DNA of 33,538 nucleotides from an uncultured Fidelibacterota bacterium (GCA_913041945.1 CAJWIT010000014.1:1-33538); one strand, 5' to 3'; shown: positions 20,201-29,050, counted from the stretch's first letter. Made by a program: numbers and translations. The notes: generated by a model from the sequence alone, not told the origin.

Positions 20201-20590
20201 TGGATTTTGATCGGTGATGATGGAAATGAATATAAACTCACAGGAAATGGTGATTTTATGATACCGGATCAATCAGGAACTTTTTCACTAAAAAAATCTT
20301 CTATATCGCCGGATCAGTACTTATTATCTCAAAATTTTCCCAATCCGTTTAATCCTGTGACAACCATCACCTACGAATTGTCTCAGGAATCGTATATTTC
20401 TCTCGAGGTGTATAATATGAATGGTCAACAGGTAACCAGTTTAGCTTCCAAAAGCCAGAAAGCAGGGAAGTACACAGTGCAATGGGATGGCACTGATCTG
20501 AATGGCCATAAAGTATCCAGTGGTATATACCTTTACAAATTGGAAACCCCTGATTTTACAAATATCAGAAAAATGGTTCTCATGAAATGA
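17255..20590 (+). CDS. S8 subtilisin-family serine protease, multidomain, T9SS substrate
   Basis: This 1111-residue protein has a signal peptide (MNRVSCLLLIAIRFLLA). An I9-like inhibitory propeptide (~35-140) precedes the S8 domain (~170-500). The triad is D192 (VIDTGVNY), H232 (DHGHGTHCAG) and S436 (SGTSMATPC), complete and in order. A fibronectin-III-like domain (~505-590) follows. A MAM-like domain (~597-745), the WNMVGLPL module (here DWNIVGLPM, ~750-893), the LPPKPPAGVFDVRF domain and a type-A sorting domain (~1020-1111, NFPNPFNPVTT ... KMVLMK) complete it. The MAM-like domain is the same long-loop subtype as in the M14 carboxypeptidase. The stop is TGA at exactly the conserved LMK end, which shows that TGA is a normal terminator in this genome. 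Expected role: extracellular endopeptidase. Confidence 0.93.
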   Translation: MNRVSCLLLIAIRFLLANDIQNVQTPITPQLSEELSRTNSESFIRINIVMKEQIDSDILYSNVQGLSKANRRQFVINELKYFAQNTQGDILNQLSTLENTGQVKDVTSLWITNVINCYATPEAIKTLSSRSDVHRIDHDEKRKMLIDTPQDMAAISNSDRDREITWNVTIVNADDVWALGYTGDGALVAVIDTGVNYDHVDLQDHMWGGLFYPNHGYDFANNDNNPMDDHGHGTHCAGTVAGDGTAGSQTGMAPDAKIMALKVLDSGGSGAESDCWEAIQFCVDMNVDVMSFSLGWLHAWGPDRSSWRDAMNNALFAGVIASIAAGNEGGDQGSYPIPDNVRTPGDIPPPWLHPDQTLTGGISAVVCVGATNSSDNIASFSSRGPVTWESISPFNDYAYSPGMGLIRPDISAPGENIKSLAHYSNTGYESGWSGTSMATPCVAGVIALMLSKDNSLTPEQINQTLEETALDLGSNGKDNTYGSGRVDALEAVNAIFTEPIPPYPPYNPNPADGQGFVNVGSNLSWSNGGGATSYLVFIGTDNPPTNIVNGDLSSSSSYMLSGLDFSTHYFWNIIAMNDYGETVGPVWDFTTVGPPDEDFESGDFSQNDWAFGGNADWIIDSSNPYNGTYSAQSGDIDHSETSQLIITLDVIYDGNIDFNYRVASEYSPTGTNFYDGLVFYIDDQQMGQYQPTTDGGTPWVFASFPVTVGPHTFKWSFEKDEGPGSTDMEEDCTWLDDITFPPTEEPSSDITVEYLSDWNIVGLPMEVSDAGFESLFPDAIENTLFSFGVNGYIPETELTMGTGYWLRFSNENMTTISGSYVENLTISLQENWNLISGISADFALDNILDPDNLIIPLTSFGFGGNGYFAVETLEPGHGYWVRSYGAGEITISSLAREKSRQIIENRVSEANVIAFNGFPLYFGVDIPESEILSYSLPPKPPAGVFDVRFTGGWRVVENEGRIEYFNPQSDLSVHYQVNDNERWILIGDDGNEYKLTGNGDFMIPDQSGTFSLKKSSISPDQYLLSQNFPNPFNPVTTITYELSQESYISLEVYNMNGQQVTSLASKSQKAGKYTVQWDGTDLNGHKVSSGIYLYKLETPDFTNIRKMVLMK

Positions 20591-20664
20591 AGTGAGTGAA
20601 TCATGTTATTAATACGTTGTATTTTTGATAGTAAGAAAATTATTTTCAAAGGGATTAAAAAATT

Positions 20665-23600
20665 ATGAAAAAAATCATTACTGCATTATTTTGCGTAACC
20701 TTTCTCATCGGTTCAACCTGGCAGGATATTACCTCTGATACTCCAACCAAGACCCAGTTAAAACTGATCTATTCAGATCTTGAAACCAGTAAAATTGAGT
20801 TCTCAATTGATGGCTTTCATCTCACTCCTGTCAAAACTCCTGCGGGGGACATGTATTTGATCAAATTGGATGATGGTGCCTCCCTGTTGTTGGAGGGTTC
20901 TCCGGATGTCCATAAATATTCCCGTTCAATTATTATTCCCGATCAGGCGAAAATGGAGGTGAAAGTAATTTCATCAGAATTTGTGGAGTATAGAGATGTT
21001 CTGGTTGCTCCTTCAAAGGGGAACCTCTCCCGTTTAATTGATCCTAAAGATGTTTCCTACACATTCGGGGATGTTTATCAAAATAATGAGTTTTTTCCTG
21101 GGGAAATTGTTGGTTTAGAAAATCCTTATATTCTTAGAGATCTTCGGGGCCAAACGGTTGTTTTCAATCCCATTCAGTATAATCCTGTACAGAAAATATT
21201 GAGAGTTTACCAACGCATTCTTGTTGAAGTCTCAGCTGCTGAAAAGGATAATATCAACATTTTTGAAAGGTCGAATGAAGAAGTCAAATATTCCCGTGAA
21301 TTCCTGAATATTTACCAGAATCATTTCCTCAATTTTGATGAGGACTCCCGGTTTACTTATTTGGTTGATCATGGGAATATGCTTGTCATCAGTTACGGAA
21401 CTTTTATGGATGAGATGCAGCCGCTGGTAGATTGGAAAAACAAGAAAGGGATTCCAACAGAAATGCTCGATGTGAGCAATATAGGATCAAATTCCAGTGC
21501 AATCCAGAATTTTGTTTCAGATTATTATAATGATAATGGATTAACATTTTTACTCCTTGTAGGGGATATTGCACAGATTCCGTCCCCTTCAGTGGGTGGT
21601 AGCGCCTCTGATCCTACCTATGGCTTTATTTTAGGGAATGATTCTTATGCGGAAGTCATTGTTGGAAGATTTTCTGGAAGCAACTCTGTCCAAATATCTA
21701 CCCAGGTAGAACGAAGCATTGAATATGAACGATATCCTCAATTAGGATTTACAGAATGGTATGATGATGCCTTGGGAATCGCTTCCAACCAGGGAACTGG
21801 CTTTGGCGGATATGATGATGATGAGTTCAACGATTTCTTGTGGGAAACAGTACTCTCACCATTTACCTATGACAGTTACGAAGGCATTTATGATCCCAGT
21901 GGAACTGATCAGCAGGGTATTACAGCCATTAACAACGGGGTAAGCTTAATCAATTATACGGGACATGGATCAATAAACAGTTGGGGAAATGGTGCTTCCC
22001 TTAATACTTCCCAAATAAATTCACTTGAAAATGACAATTTATTGCCCTTTGTCATAACGGTAGGATGTAATGTTGGTGAATTTCAAAGCACTAATGAATG
22101 TTTTTGCGAAGCCTGGCAAAGGGCGACACATAATGGAGAACCAACCGGGTCTATCGGTCATTATGGTTCTACCATCAGTCAATCGTGGGAGCCTCCTATG
22201 CATGGCCAGTATGGAATGAATCTCATATTAACTGAGAGCTATAATGAAAATTTAACCAGAACCATTGGCGGTATTGCAACCAATGGATGTTTGTATATGA
22301 ATGATGCTCAGGGATCACAGGGTATTAATGAAACAAAATATTGGACAATGTTTGGAGATCCATCAGTACCGATTAGGACTGCACCTCCCACAATAATCAA
22401 TGCCGAATTCGAGGATGTAATTATTTTGGGTGCTAATACGTTTTCAGCCTATACTGGAACAGAAGGTGATTTGGTTGCCCTTTCCCTCAATGGAGAACTG
22501 CTTGCTTACGGTTACACCGATGAATCAGGTACAGCCACTTTGGAGCTTGGCGATGCGGGAGATGTACCAGGGGAACTTGATCTGGTGATCACTGGTTTTA
22601 ACTATATCCCATATGAATCAACTGTTATGGTTTTATCACCGGATGGTCCCTATCTGGTCATCGATAATGTTTCTGTAAATTCTGGTTTAGATGAAATAAT
22701 TGAATTTGGTGAATCGGTGGAGCTGACTCTTGCTCTTGAAAATGTGGGCAATGATGATGCTTCGGATGTTACGGTCACCATTACTTCTAGTGATTCCTAT
22801 ATATCCATTACAAACGGCATTGGAACCATCAGTTATATTGGGCCGAATGAAACAGCGGCTGTGAGCGGACTGTCCTTTGATGTATCCATTGATGTTCCTG
22901 ATGAGCATAATTTTGATTTATCCTGTGTTATAAATGCTGGCAGTGAAACCTGGGAATCTACCATTTCCCTGATTGCGTACGCTCCGCTGGTTTCAGTTGG
23001 TATGGTGGCTGTGGATGATGAAAACGGTCAACTTGACCCGGGTGATACCGCAGATCTAATTGTTACACTGGTTAACGACGGTGGTGCTGCTATAAGCAAT
23101 GTGGCGGCTATTCTTAATTATCCTAATGATGATGGGTTGATCATCGTTAATGATGGAACTGATGAGCTATCGGTTATGCCGGCTAATTCAAGTGGTACGA
23201 TTACTTTTAATGTAACAGTTGCTGATTGGGCAAACATTGGTTCAGTAGCAGATTTTATAATAGAGATCAGCGCTGATAATAACTATTCCGTTTCTGATCA
23301 GGTTTCTCTCACAATTGGACTTTGTCTGGAGGATTTTGAATCTGGTGATTTTGTCCAATATCCTTGGGAGTTTAATGGAAATGCGGAGTGGACGATTGCT
23401 GAAGATGCTTACGAAGGCAATTATGCTGCAAAATCTGGTGCTATCTCACATAACCAGACTTCCGTGATTTCAGTCACTTTGGATGTCTTTGCCAGTGATG
23501 AGATATCTTTTTACTACAAAGTTTCATCAGAGAATAACTATGATTATTTAAAGTTTTACATTGATGGATCGCTGCAAGGGGAGTGGGCTGGTGATGTGAA

Positions 23601-25611
23601 TTGGTCACAAGCTTCTTTCTATGTAAACGCTGGAAATCGGACTTTTACTTGGGAGTATGACAAAGATGGATCAGTCTCAAATGGCAGTGATTGTTCTTGG
23701 GTTGATTATATTATTTTCCCTCCATCCAATCTGCCAACACCACCCCAAATGGATGTTGATCCCATTTCATTTGACGTGTCTGTTCCTGCAGATCAAACAT
23801 TAACGGAAATATTATCCATTTCAAATGTTGGAGGAGGTTCGGTTGATTACAGCATAAATCTTATTGAAACCACTTCAGGAAGGAGCAACCCTGATGATGG
23901 AAGCATCAATATGGAAGAACAATTAGCTCTTGAAACTGACCAAGATATAGAGAAAAAGAGAAGAATTTCTGCTGGATTGGAGATAGAAGCAGCCGAAGTT
24001 ACTTCTATGATTCATCCTGATTATGCTCCCGATTTGCGGGCTACTGATGTCACAATTGTATGTGACGGGGGAGACTATCAATATGAAGTTTCATGGAGAA
24101 TAGTTGATCCTTTGGGAAATATTGTTGCATCAGGTGGTGCTCCATTTAATGGAGATGCTTCCTTGGACAATGGTGTGTATACCGTCTATGCTGAAGATTC
24201 GTTTGGTGATGGTTGGAACGGTAACTATCTCACTGTGACTGGCACGGATGGAACTGAATATTTACATTACACCCTTGCGAATGGTTCGGAGGGAACTACA
24301 ACCTTTGAAATAAATGCTCCTGATCCCCTTTCATGGATAAGCCTGAGTCAAAGTAACGGAAGTATATTAGGCGGGGATACCGATGAAATTGAGATTATAT
24401 TTGATACAGCTGATCTGGAAGGGGGTTCAATGTACACGTGTGATATGGAAATTAATTCCAATGTTGGACTGATTACTGTACCGGTAACCCTCACAGTTGG
24501 AGCACTGAACATTACAGTGAATGTTGACAATCTTAATGACTGGAATATGGTTGGTTTGCCACTCATTGTTGAGAATGCAGACTGCCAGGCAGTTTTCCCT
24601 GGTTCTATTGAGAACACGCTCTATTCCTTTGATGAAAATGGTTATGGACTCAATTCAGAACTGTCCATCGGGAATGGTTACTGGCTTCGGTTTGGGGAAG
24701 CGGGCACATCAGCGATCTATGGAGAAGTTTTTTCATCGGTTACAATTTCTCTTAATGAGGGTTGGAATATGATCTCAGGATGCTCGTTGCCTAATGGAGG
24801 CTGGATTGATCCGTTGGATATTGTAATACCAAATACACTCTATGGATTCGGAGAAAATGGCTATTTTAACTCACCGTCAATTGAGCCAGGTTATGGCTAC
24901 TGGATACGTGCCAATGCTACCGGTGAAATTATTGTGACCGGGCCTGGTGGTAATGCTAAGGTTGTTGTCGACAATACCATGAAAGATGCAAACCAAATCA
25001 CGATCAATGGTACAATTCTTTATTTCGGGATTGATATCCCGGAAGAGAGACAGCTGAGTTACAGTCTGCCTCCAAAACCACCGGTAGGAGCAGCTGATGT
25101 CAGATTTGAAAATAATATGAAATATGCTGAAGAGGGTGGACTTGTTGAAGTGATGAGTAACCGTGAAAGTTTTCAGATTGATTACCAGATAAATGTTGAT
25201 GCCGGGGAGAAAATGCAATGGGTTTTGGTTGACCAGAGCACGGGTCAGGAATATGAGCTGAAGGACATGGGACATATCGAACTTGACGGAACTGCTGATT
25301 CCTTTATGCTGAAGAGGGCAGCTGAACTGCCGAAAACATTTGTGTTGTCACAGAACTATCCCAATCCTTTCAATCCAGTCACGACTATTAATTACGAATT
25401 GCCGGAAGAATCATTTGTAACAATCAGAGTGTATAATCTTGTGGGACAGCAGGTAACTGACATCGTGTCGAAGGTAAAACCAGCAGGGTATCACCAGGTA
25501 ATGTGGAATGGTAAAGATCAATTCGGTGAACCGATGGCAAGCGGAATCTATATCTATTCAATAACCGCCAAGAATTTCCATGCCTTCAAGAAAATGGTTC
25601 TGATGAAATAA
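20665..25611 (+). CDS. Second gingipain-type C25 cysteine peptidase, multidomain, T9SS substrate
   Basis: AAGGGA precedes ATG 20665; the product has 1648 residues with a short signal peptide. A divergent propeptide region (~35-190) precedes the C25 domain (~225-570) with H434 (YTGHGS) and C468 (TVGCNVGEF), a 34-residue spacing close to that of gingipains. Ig/CARDB-like domains (~660-885) and a MAM-like domain of the short subtype (~890-1025) follow. A beta-sandwich is then interrupted by a DGWNGN-type domain (~1110-1215). The WNMVGLPL module (~1282-1427), the LPPKPPVGAADVRF domain and the sorting domain (~1555-1648) end it. Its order of domains parallels the C25 gene at 7058, and both modules share the unusual SGCS..NGGWIDP, so the two probably arose by gene duplication. 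The catalytic domains have diverged substantially, suggesting different cleavage preferences. Confidence 0.92.
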   Translation: MKKIITALFCVTFLIGSTWQDITSDTPTKTQLKLIYSDLETSKIEFSIDGFHLTPVKTPAGDMYLIKLDDGASLLLEGSPDVHKYSRSIIIPDQAKMEVKVISSEFVEYRDVLVAPSKGNLSRLIDPKDVSYTFGDVYQNNEFFPGEIVGLENPYILRDLRGQTVVFNPIQYNPVQKILRVYQRILVEVSAAEKDNINIFERSNEEVKYSREFLNIYQNHFLNFDEDSRFTYLVDHGNMLVISYGTFMDEMQPLVDWKNKKGIPTEMLDVSNIGSNSSAIQNFVSDYYNDNGLTFLLLVGDIAQIPSPSVGGSASDPTYGFILGNDSYAEVIVGRFSGSNSVQISTQVERSIEYERYPQLGFTEWYDDALGIASNQGTGFGGYDDDEFNDFLWETVLSPFTYDSYEGIYDPSGTDQQGITAINNGVSLINYTGHGSINSWGNGASLNTSQINSLENDNLLPFVITVGCNVGEFQSTNECFCEAWQRATHNGEPTGSIGHYGSTISQSWEPPMHGQYGMNLILTESYNENLTRTIGGIATNGCLYMNDAQGSQGINETKYWTMFGDPSVPIRTAPPTIINAEFEDVIILGANTFSAYTGTEGDLVALSLNGELLAYGYTDESGTATLELGDAGDVPGELDLVITGFNYIPYESTVMVLSPDGPYLVIDNVSVNSGLDEIIEFGESVELTLALENVGNDDASDVTVTITSSDSYISITNGIGTISYIGPNETAAVSGLSFDVSIDVPDEHNFDLSCVINAGSETWESTISLIAYAPLVSVGMVAVDDENGQLDPGDTADLIVTLVNDGGAAISNVAAILNYPNDDGLIIVNDGTDELSVMPANSSGTITFNVTVADWANIGSVADFIIEISADNNYSVSDQVSLTIGLCLEDFESGDFVQYPWEFNGNAEWTIAEDAYEGNYAAKSGAISHNQTSVISVTLDVFASDEISFYYKVSSENNYDYLKFYIDGSLQGEWAGDVNWSQASFYVNAGNRTFTWEYDKDGSVSNGSDCSWVDYIIFPPSNLPTPPQMDVDPISFDVSVPADQTLTEILSISNVGGGSVDYSINLIETTSGRSNPDDGSINMEEQLALETDQDIEKKRRISAGLEIEAAEVTSMIHPDYAPDLRATDVTIVCDGGDYQYEVSWRIVDPLGNIVASGGAPFNGDASLDNGVYTVYAEDSFGDGWNGNYLTVTGTDGTEYLHYTLANGSEGTTTFEINAPDPLSWISLSQSNGSILGGDTDEIEIIFDTADLEGGSMYTCDMEINSNVGLITVPVTLTVGALNITVNVDNLNDWNMVGLPLIVENADCQAVFPGSIENTLYSFDENGYGLNSELSIGNGYWLRFGEAGTSAIYGEVFSSVTISLNEGWNMISGCSLPNGGWIDPLDIVIPNTLYGFGENGYFNSPSIEPGYGYWIRANATGEIIVTGPGGNAKVVVDNTMKDANQITINGTILYFGIDIPEERQLSYSLPPKPPVGAADVRFENNMKYAEEGGLVEVMSNRESFQIDYQINVDAGEKMQWVLVDQSTGQEYELKDMGHIELDGTADSFMLKRAAELPKTFVLSQNYPNPFNPVTTINYELPEESFVTIRVYNLVGQQVTDIVSKVKPAGYHQVMWNGKDQFGEPMASGIYIYSITAKNFHAFKKMVLMK

Positions 25612-25631
25612 AATTCTCAGGCGAGAAGATA

Positions 25632-25669
25632 GAGGGCACAGGTTAAAACTTGTGCCCTCCTGATTTTAG
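25632..25669 (+). terminator. Strong hairpin, probable terminator
   Basis: GAGGGCACAGGT and ACTTGTGCCCTC pair over 12 positions (25632-25643 with 25648-25659, one G-U) around AAAA. Only a short T run (TTTT) follows, after CTGA, so efficiency is uncertain. It lies between the C25 gene and the deiminase gene. Confidence 0.6.
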
Positions 25670-25687
25670 GTTAAACCGGGTAAAACC

Positions 25688-27595
25688 ATGAGAAAGTTTC
25701 TTTCGTTAATAGGACTTTTTACTATGATCGGGTTGTTGCATGCTGGCAATCAGGGCAGTGATTTGCAAATAAAGACCGATGAATGGTTTCAGAATCATCC
25801 GGATTCTTATCCTCACTGGTTGACACCCGAAGAAGAACAGCGGAAAGATGAAATCGGACGTGACTTTTATCCAACTGATCCGCCAATTGGCCCAGTCCGT
25901 AACATTGCAGAGTTTGAACCCATGGAAGGTGTTTTGGTCCGTTATCCTTTTGGAATTTCTTATTCTGTTATCGCAGAGATGTCGGAGGACATAATGGTAA
26001 CAACCATTGTAAGCGGCCAAAGTCAGGAAAACACAGTCACAAATTATTATAGTTCCAACGGTGTAAACTTAGATAATTGCATTTTTTTACATGCTCCAAG
26101 TGAATCATATTGGACAAGAGATTATGGCCCCTGGTATGTTGTGAATGGAAATAATGAAGTAGGGATTGTGAATTTTATCTATAATAGGCCCCGGCCGAAT
26201 GATAATGACATTCCAATTGAGATGGCAGAATTTCTAGATGTAGAGCTCTATGGAATGAGTTTGATCACGGCTGGTGGTAACTATATGACTGATGGTATGG
26301 GTATTTCGGCAGCTTCCGAACTTGTCTGGGAAGAAAACCCGTCTCAAAGTCATGCGGAAATCGCACAACTGTTAGAAGATTTCACAGGTGTAACTAATTT
26401 TCATGTTATCCCTGATCCGAACAACACATATATCGACCATATAGATTGCTGGGGGAAACTTCTGGATGTTGATAAGGTTTTGGTTCGTTCCGTGCCTACA
26501 AGTCATAACCAATATGACGAAATCGAAGCTACAGCGGATTATTTTGCAAATCAAATGTCATCCTATGGAACACCGTATGAAGTATATCGTGTGTATACCC
26601 CACAAAATCAACCTTATACAAATTCTCTAATTTTGAATGATAAGGTGTTTGTTCCTATTACAGGATCATCCTGGGATGACGATGCTTTAGCATCTTATGA
26701 AGAAGCTATGCCCGGGTATGAAGTTTTGGGATTCACAGGCAGTTGGGAATCCACAGATGCATTGCACTGCCGTGCAAAAGGAGTTGCAGACCGGGGTATG
26801 CTTTATATCCGACATATTCCTCTTTCAGGAGAAATTCCGTCCAGTAATGGCGATTTTGAAATTACAGCTACTGTCATTCCCTATAGCGGTGCATCAGTAA
26901 ATAATAATTTTCCAATTGTATATTATCGTGTTAATGGCGGTGTTTATCAATTAGCAGTCATGGAATCAATCGTTGGTAATGAATTTTCGGGATATATACC
27001 TGCTTTGCCCTTTGGCGGTGAAGTGGCTTACTATATACACGCAGCTGATGCTTCTGGCCGAAGTGCGGATCATCCGTTCATAGGAGCCCCGGATCCTCAC
27101 ATTTTTCAAGTTATCAGTACCCAGGTGGAAATGGATTTACCGCACCTGGAAAGTTGGAATTTAGTTGGATTGCCTCTTGTAGTTACTGATCCGGGTTATT
27201 TGAATCTGTTTCCAACAGCGACTGAAAATTCCTTTTTTTCGTATAGTCCAAGTGGATATACCCCTGAAACATCATTCTCAGCTGGTAACGGGTACTGGCT
27301 TCATTTTGAGGAAGCAGGCACTCATATAATTCTGGGGGAGCCATTTAGTGAAATAACGATTGAACTGACAGAAGGATGGAATCTTATCTCGGGTATTTCT
27401 TCTTCAGTGAATGCAGATCAAATTATTGATCCTAATGACCTCATTATTCCAAATACTTTGTTTGAATTCCAAGGTGCTTCCGGTTATGTTTATGCTCAAT
27501 CTCTCGAGCCTGGTAAGGGCTATTGGATACGATCTTTCAATGCTGGTGAGATCACTATTACGAATTCAAACAATACTCAAAATCGAAAAAATTAA
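25688..27595 (+). CDS. Secreted peptidylarginine deiminase, PPAD-like
   Basis: This 635-residue protein has a signal peptide (MRKFLSLIGLFTMIGLLHAG). The guanidino-modifying catalytic domain (~60-385) carries D145 (TRDYGPW), H251 and D253 (IDHIDCWGK), N312 and C361 (DALHCRAKG). P. gingivalis PPAD has D130, H236, D238, N297 and C351; the offsets from the first Asp to His (106) and from His to Asn (61) are identical. R167 and R169 in YNRPRPND fall at the offsets of PPAD R152 and R154, which contact the substrate's C-terminal carboxylate. This argues for deimination of C-terminal peptidyl-Arg to citrulline, with ammonia release, rather than agmatine hydrolysis. An Ig-like domain (~390-475) and the WNMVGLPL module (~481-628) follow. 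The protein then ends with no T9SS sorting domain, and no remnant of one is visible downstream. The export route is therefore unclear beyond the Sec signal. Confidence 0.9.
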   Translation: MRKFLSLIGLFTMIGLLHAGNQGSDLQIKTDEWFQNHPDSYPHWLTPEEEQRKDEIGRDFYPTDPPIGPVRNIAEFEPMEGVLVRYPFGISYSVIAEMSEDIMVTTIVSGQSQENTVTNYYSSNGVNLDNCIFLHAPSESYWTRDYGPWYVVNGNNEVGIVNFIYNRPRPNDNDIPIEMAEFLDVELYGMSLITAGGNYMTDGMGISAASELVWEENPSQSHAEIAQLLEDFTGVTNFHVIPDPNNTYIDHIDCWGKLLDVDKVLVRSVPTSHNQYDEIEATADYFANQMSSYGTPYEVYRVYTPQNQPYTNSLILNDKVFVPITGSSWDDDALASYEEAMPGYEVLGFTGSWESTDALHCRAKGVADRGMLYIRHIPLSGEIPSSNGDFEITATVIPYSGASVNNNFPIVYYRVNGGVYQLAVMESIVGNEFSGYIPALPFGGEVAYYIHAADASGRSADHPFIGAPDPHIFQVISTQVEMDLPHLESWNLVGLPLVVTDPGYLNLFPTATENSFFSYSPSGYTPETSFSAGNGYWLHFEEAGTHIILGEPFSEITIELTEGWNLISGISSSVNADQIIDPNDLIIPNTLFEFQGASGYVYAQSLEPGKGYWIRSFNAGEITITNSNNTQNRKN

Positions 27596-27725
27596 AGTGA
27601 GCATCCTGTTATAACGGAAATGTATCTTTACCCTGTTAAATCTGTAGGATTTTATTTCATTGGAAAGATAATTTATCTACAATAAGATCTGATTCATCCT
27701 ACTAAAGTTTTCAACAAGGCGATTG

Positions 27726-28910
27726 ATGAAATTGAAAAATATCATAAATTTATCATTATTTGTGCTGACGTATGCATATTCAATAAGCCTGTATGATGTT
27801 TATGTGCAAGCAGGACCTGCCTACGGTTATGACAGGTACATAGTGTTAGATCCGAATTTTATTTATACAGGAGGAATCGGCTCAGGTGAGGAATCTATCT
27901 ATATTCAAGGAAATGGCGCTGTGATTGATTTGTTGGAGGGCACTGGCATATGGATTGCCGGCGATAGCAACAACAATATCACTGGCTCCCTTGATATTGA
28001 TCGTTGTACTATAGTAAATGGTGGTTCATACGGAATTAATTTATCCGGCTACTCAACAAATTCCATCACAAATTGTAATCTGATTAATGTTCACTGGGGA
28101 ATTCAAGTCAATGACGATATTCATGCTACCATCATAAACTGTAATCTAATAGACAATACATACGGATTAGCACTAGTTGGAGAGGATACTAACGTGGAGC
28201 TTTCCTATTGTAATGCCTGGAATAATGATTACAATTATATGCTGAATTGCGTTGGGTGAGGGACGATTTGGGCAGAGTGTCTGCCTGAGCCAGGTACCGG
28301 GAATATTTTTGAAAATCCTCAATTCATAAATCCCAATGAGTATCAGTTTTCTTATGATCCTGCATCTCCCTGCATCGATACTGGTGACCCTGAATATGAA
28401 GACCCTGATGGAACCAGGATCGATATTGGAGCAAATTATTTCAATCAGTCTGAAGAAATAATATCACTGGGAATTGATTGTTTTTCTGGATGGAATATGA
28501 TTGGTCTACCGGTTCAGGTGGATAATAGCGGATATCTAAACCTTTTTGATAATGCAGTTGAAAACACATTATTTTCTTTTGGAGAAAACGGCAGTTATAT
28601 ACAGGAAGAAATGCTTACACCAGGGACTGGATATTGGCTCAGGATGACGGATGAATATGTTCAGGATTTTTCAGGCGAGCAAATTTCTGAAGTGACTGTT
28701 AATCTTGTTGAAGGATGGAACCTGATTTCAGGTATTTCATATCCAATTAATGTGGATGCAGTAATTGATCCGGATGGACTTCTCATTCCCAATACAATCT
28801 ATGAATATTTTGGGGGAGGTTATGTCACTGTATCTTCAATTGGACCTGGTAAAGGGTACTGGGTGAGATCTTTAGGAAATGGAACTATTTCTATTGTCTT
28901 TGAAAGATAA
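27726..28910 (+). CDS. Beta-helix-like secreted protein interrupted by in-frame TGA, with WNMVGLPL module
   Basis: ATG 27726 has AAGG upstream and begins a signal peptide (MKLKNIINLSLFVLTYAYSIS). Residues ~20-240 contain repeated strand/turn units (ITNCNLINVHWGIQV, IINCNLIDNTYGLAL, VELSYCNAWNN) typical of right-handed parallel beta-helix surface proteins. They continue with the usual closing segment (FENPQFINP ... SPCIDTGDPEYEDPDG). The frame is continuous from 27726 to TAA 28910 except for TGA at 28257-28259 (codon 178), after which translation resumes with no shift. The context is NCVG-TGA-GT, so a selenocysteine would make CxxU. A hairpin follows at SECIS-like distance. A nonsense mutation is at least as likely. 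The module (~247-394) ends the protein, with no sorting domain. If the TGA terminates, the module would be lost and the 177-residue product would stop within the helix. Confidence 0.65.
28271..28285 (+). promoter_or_regulatory. Hairpin 17 nt downstream of in-frame TGA 28257, possible SECIS
   Basis: GGCAGA (28271-28276) pairs perfectly with TCTGCC (28280-28285) around the loop GTG; weaker, partly wobble pairs could extend the stem outward. The loop begins 17 nt after the TGA and starts with G, both within the usual bacterial SECIS range. The three-base loop is tight, and the coding context gives less support than for the hairpin at 2857. Confidence 0.3.
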
Positions 28911-29018
28911 TTTAATAAGAACTTTTATTTCTGTGTTTAGTATTTATATCAAGGAATAAACCAATGCGTTAACTATTGGTTTGACAATCATGAAGAGGAA
29001 AAACATTTCCATCACAGG

Positions 29019-29050
29019 GGCAGAAGAAAATTTTTTCTGCCTTTTCTTTT
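29019..29050 (+). terminator. Rho-independent terminator or leader attenuator before the endonuclease gene
   Basis: GGCAGAAGAA (29019-29028) pairs with TTTTTCTGCC (29032-29041) around a three-base loop, followed by TTTTCTTTT. It lies 109 bp after the beta-helix gene and 56 bp before the chosen endonuclease start. It lies inside the longest possible endonuclease frame, which argues against translation starting upstream of it. Another inverted repeat (AAACCAAT / ATTGGTTT, 28958-28982) lies just before it. Confidence 0.75.

Noticed and set aside
24877-25275. 132-residue minus-strand ORF inside the second C25 gene, with similar antisense ORFs at 3808-4092, 19321-19701 and 29537-30037
   Set aside because: They lie antisense to the conserved module and sorting-domain regions, lack start signals and recur because the sense repeats recur.
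25688-27595. Agmatine deiminase annotation for the deiminase gene
   Set aside because: The signal peptide, the NRPRPND arginines and the PPAD spacing of catalytic residues point to a peptidylarginine deiminase.
2842-28259. TGA as a reassigned sense codon in this genome
   Set aside because: The subtilisin gene ends with TGA (20588-20590) exactly after the conserved LMK terminus, so TGA terminates normally there; only two genes have an internal TGA.
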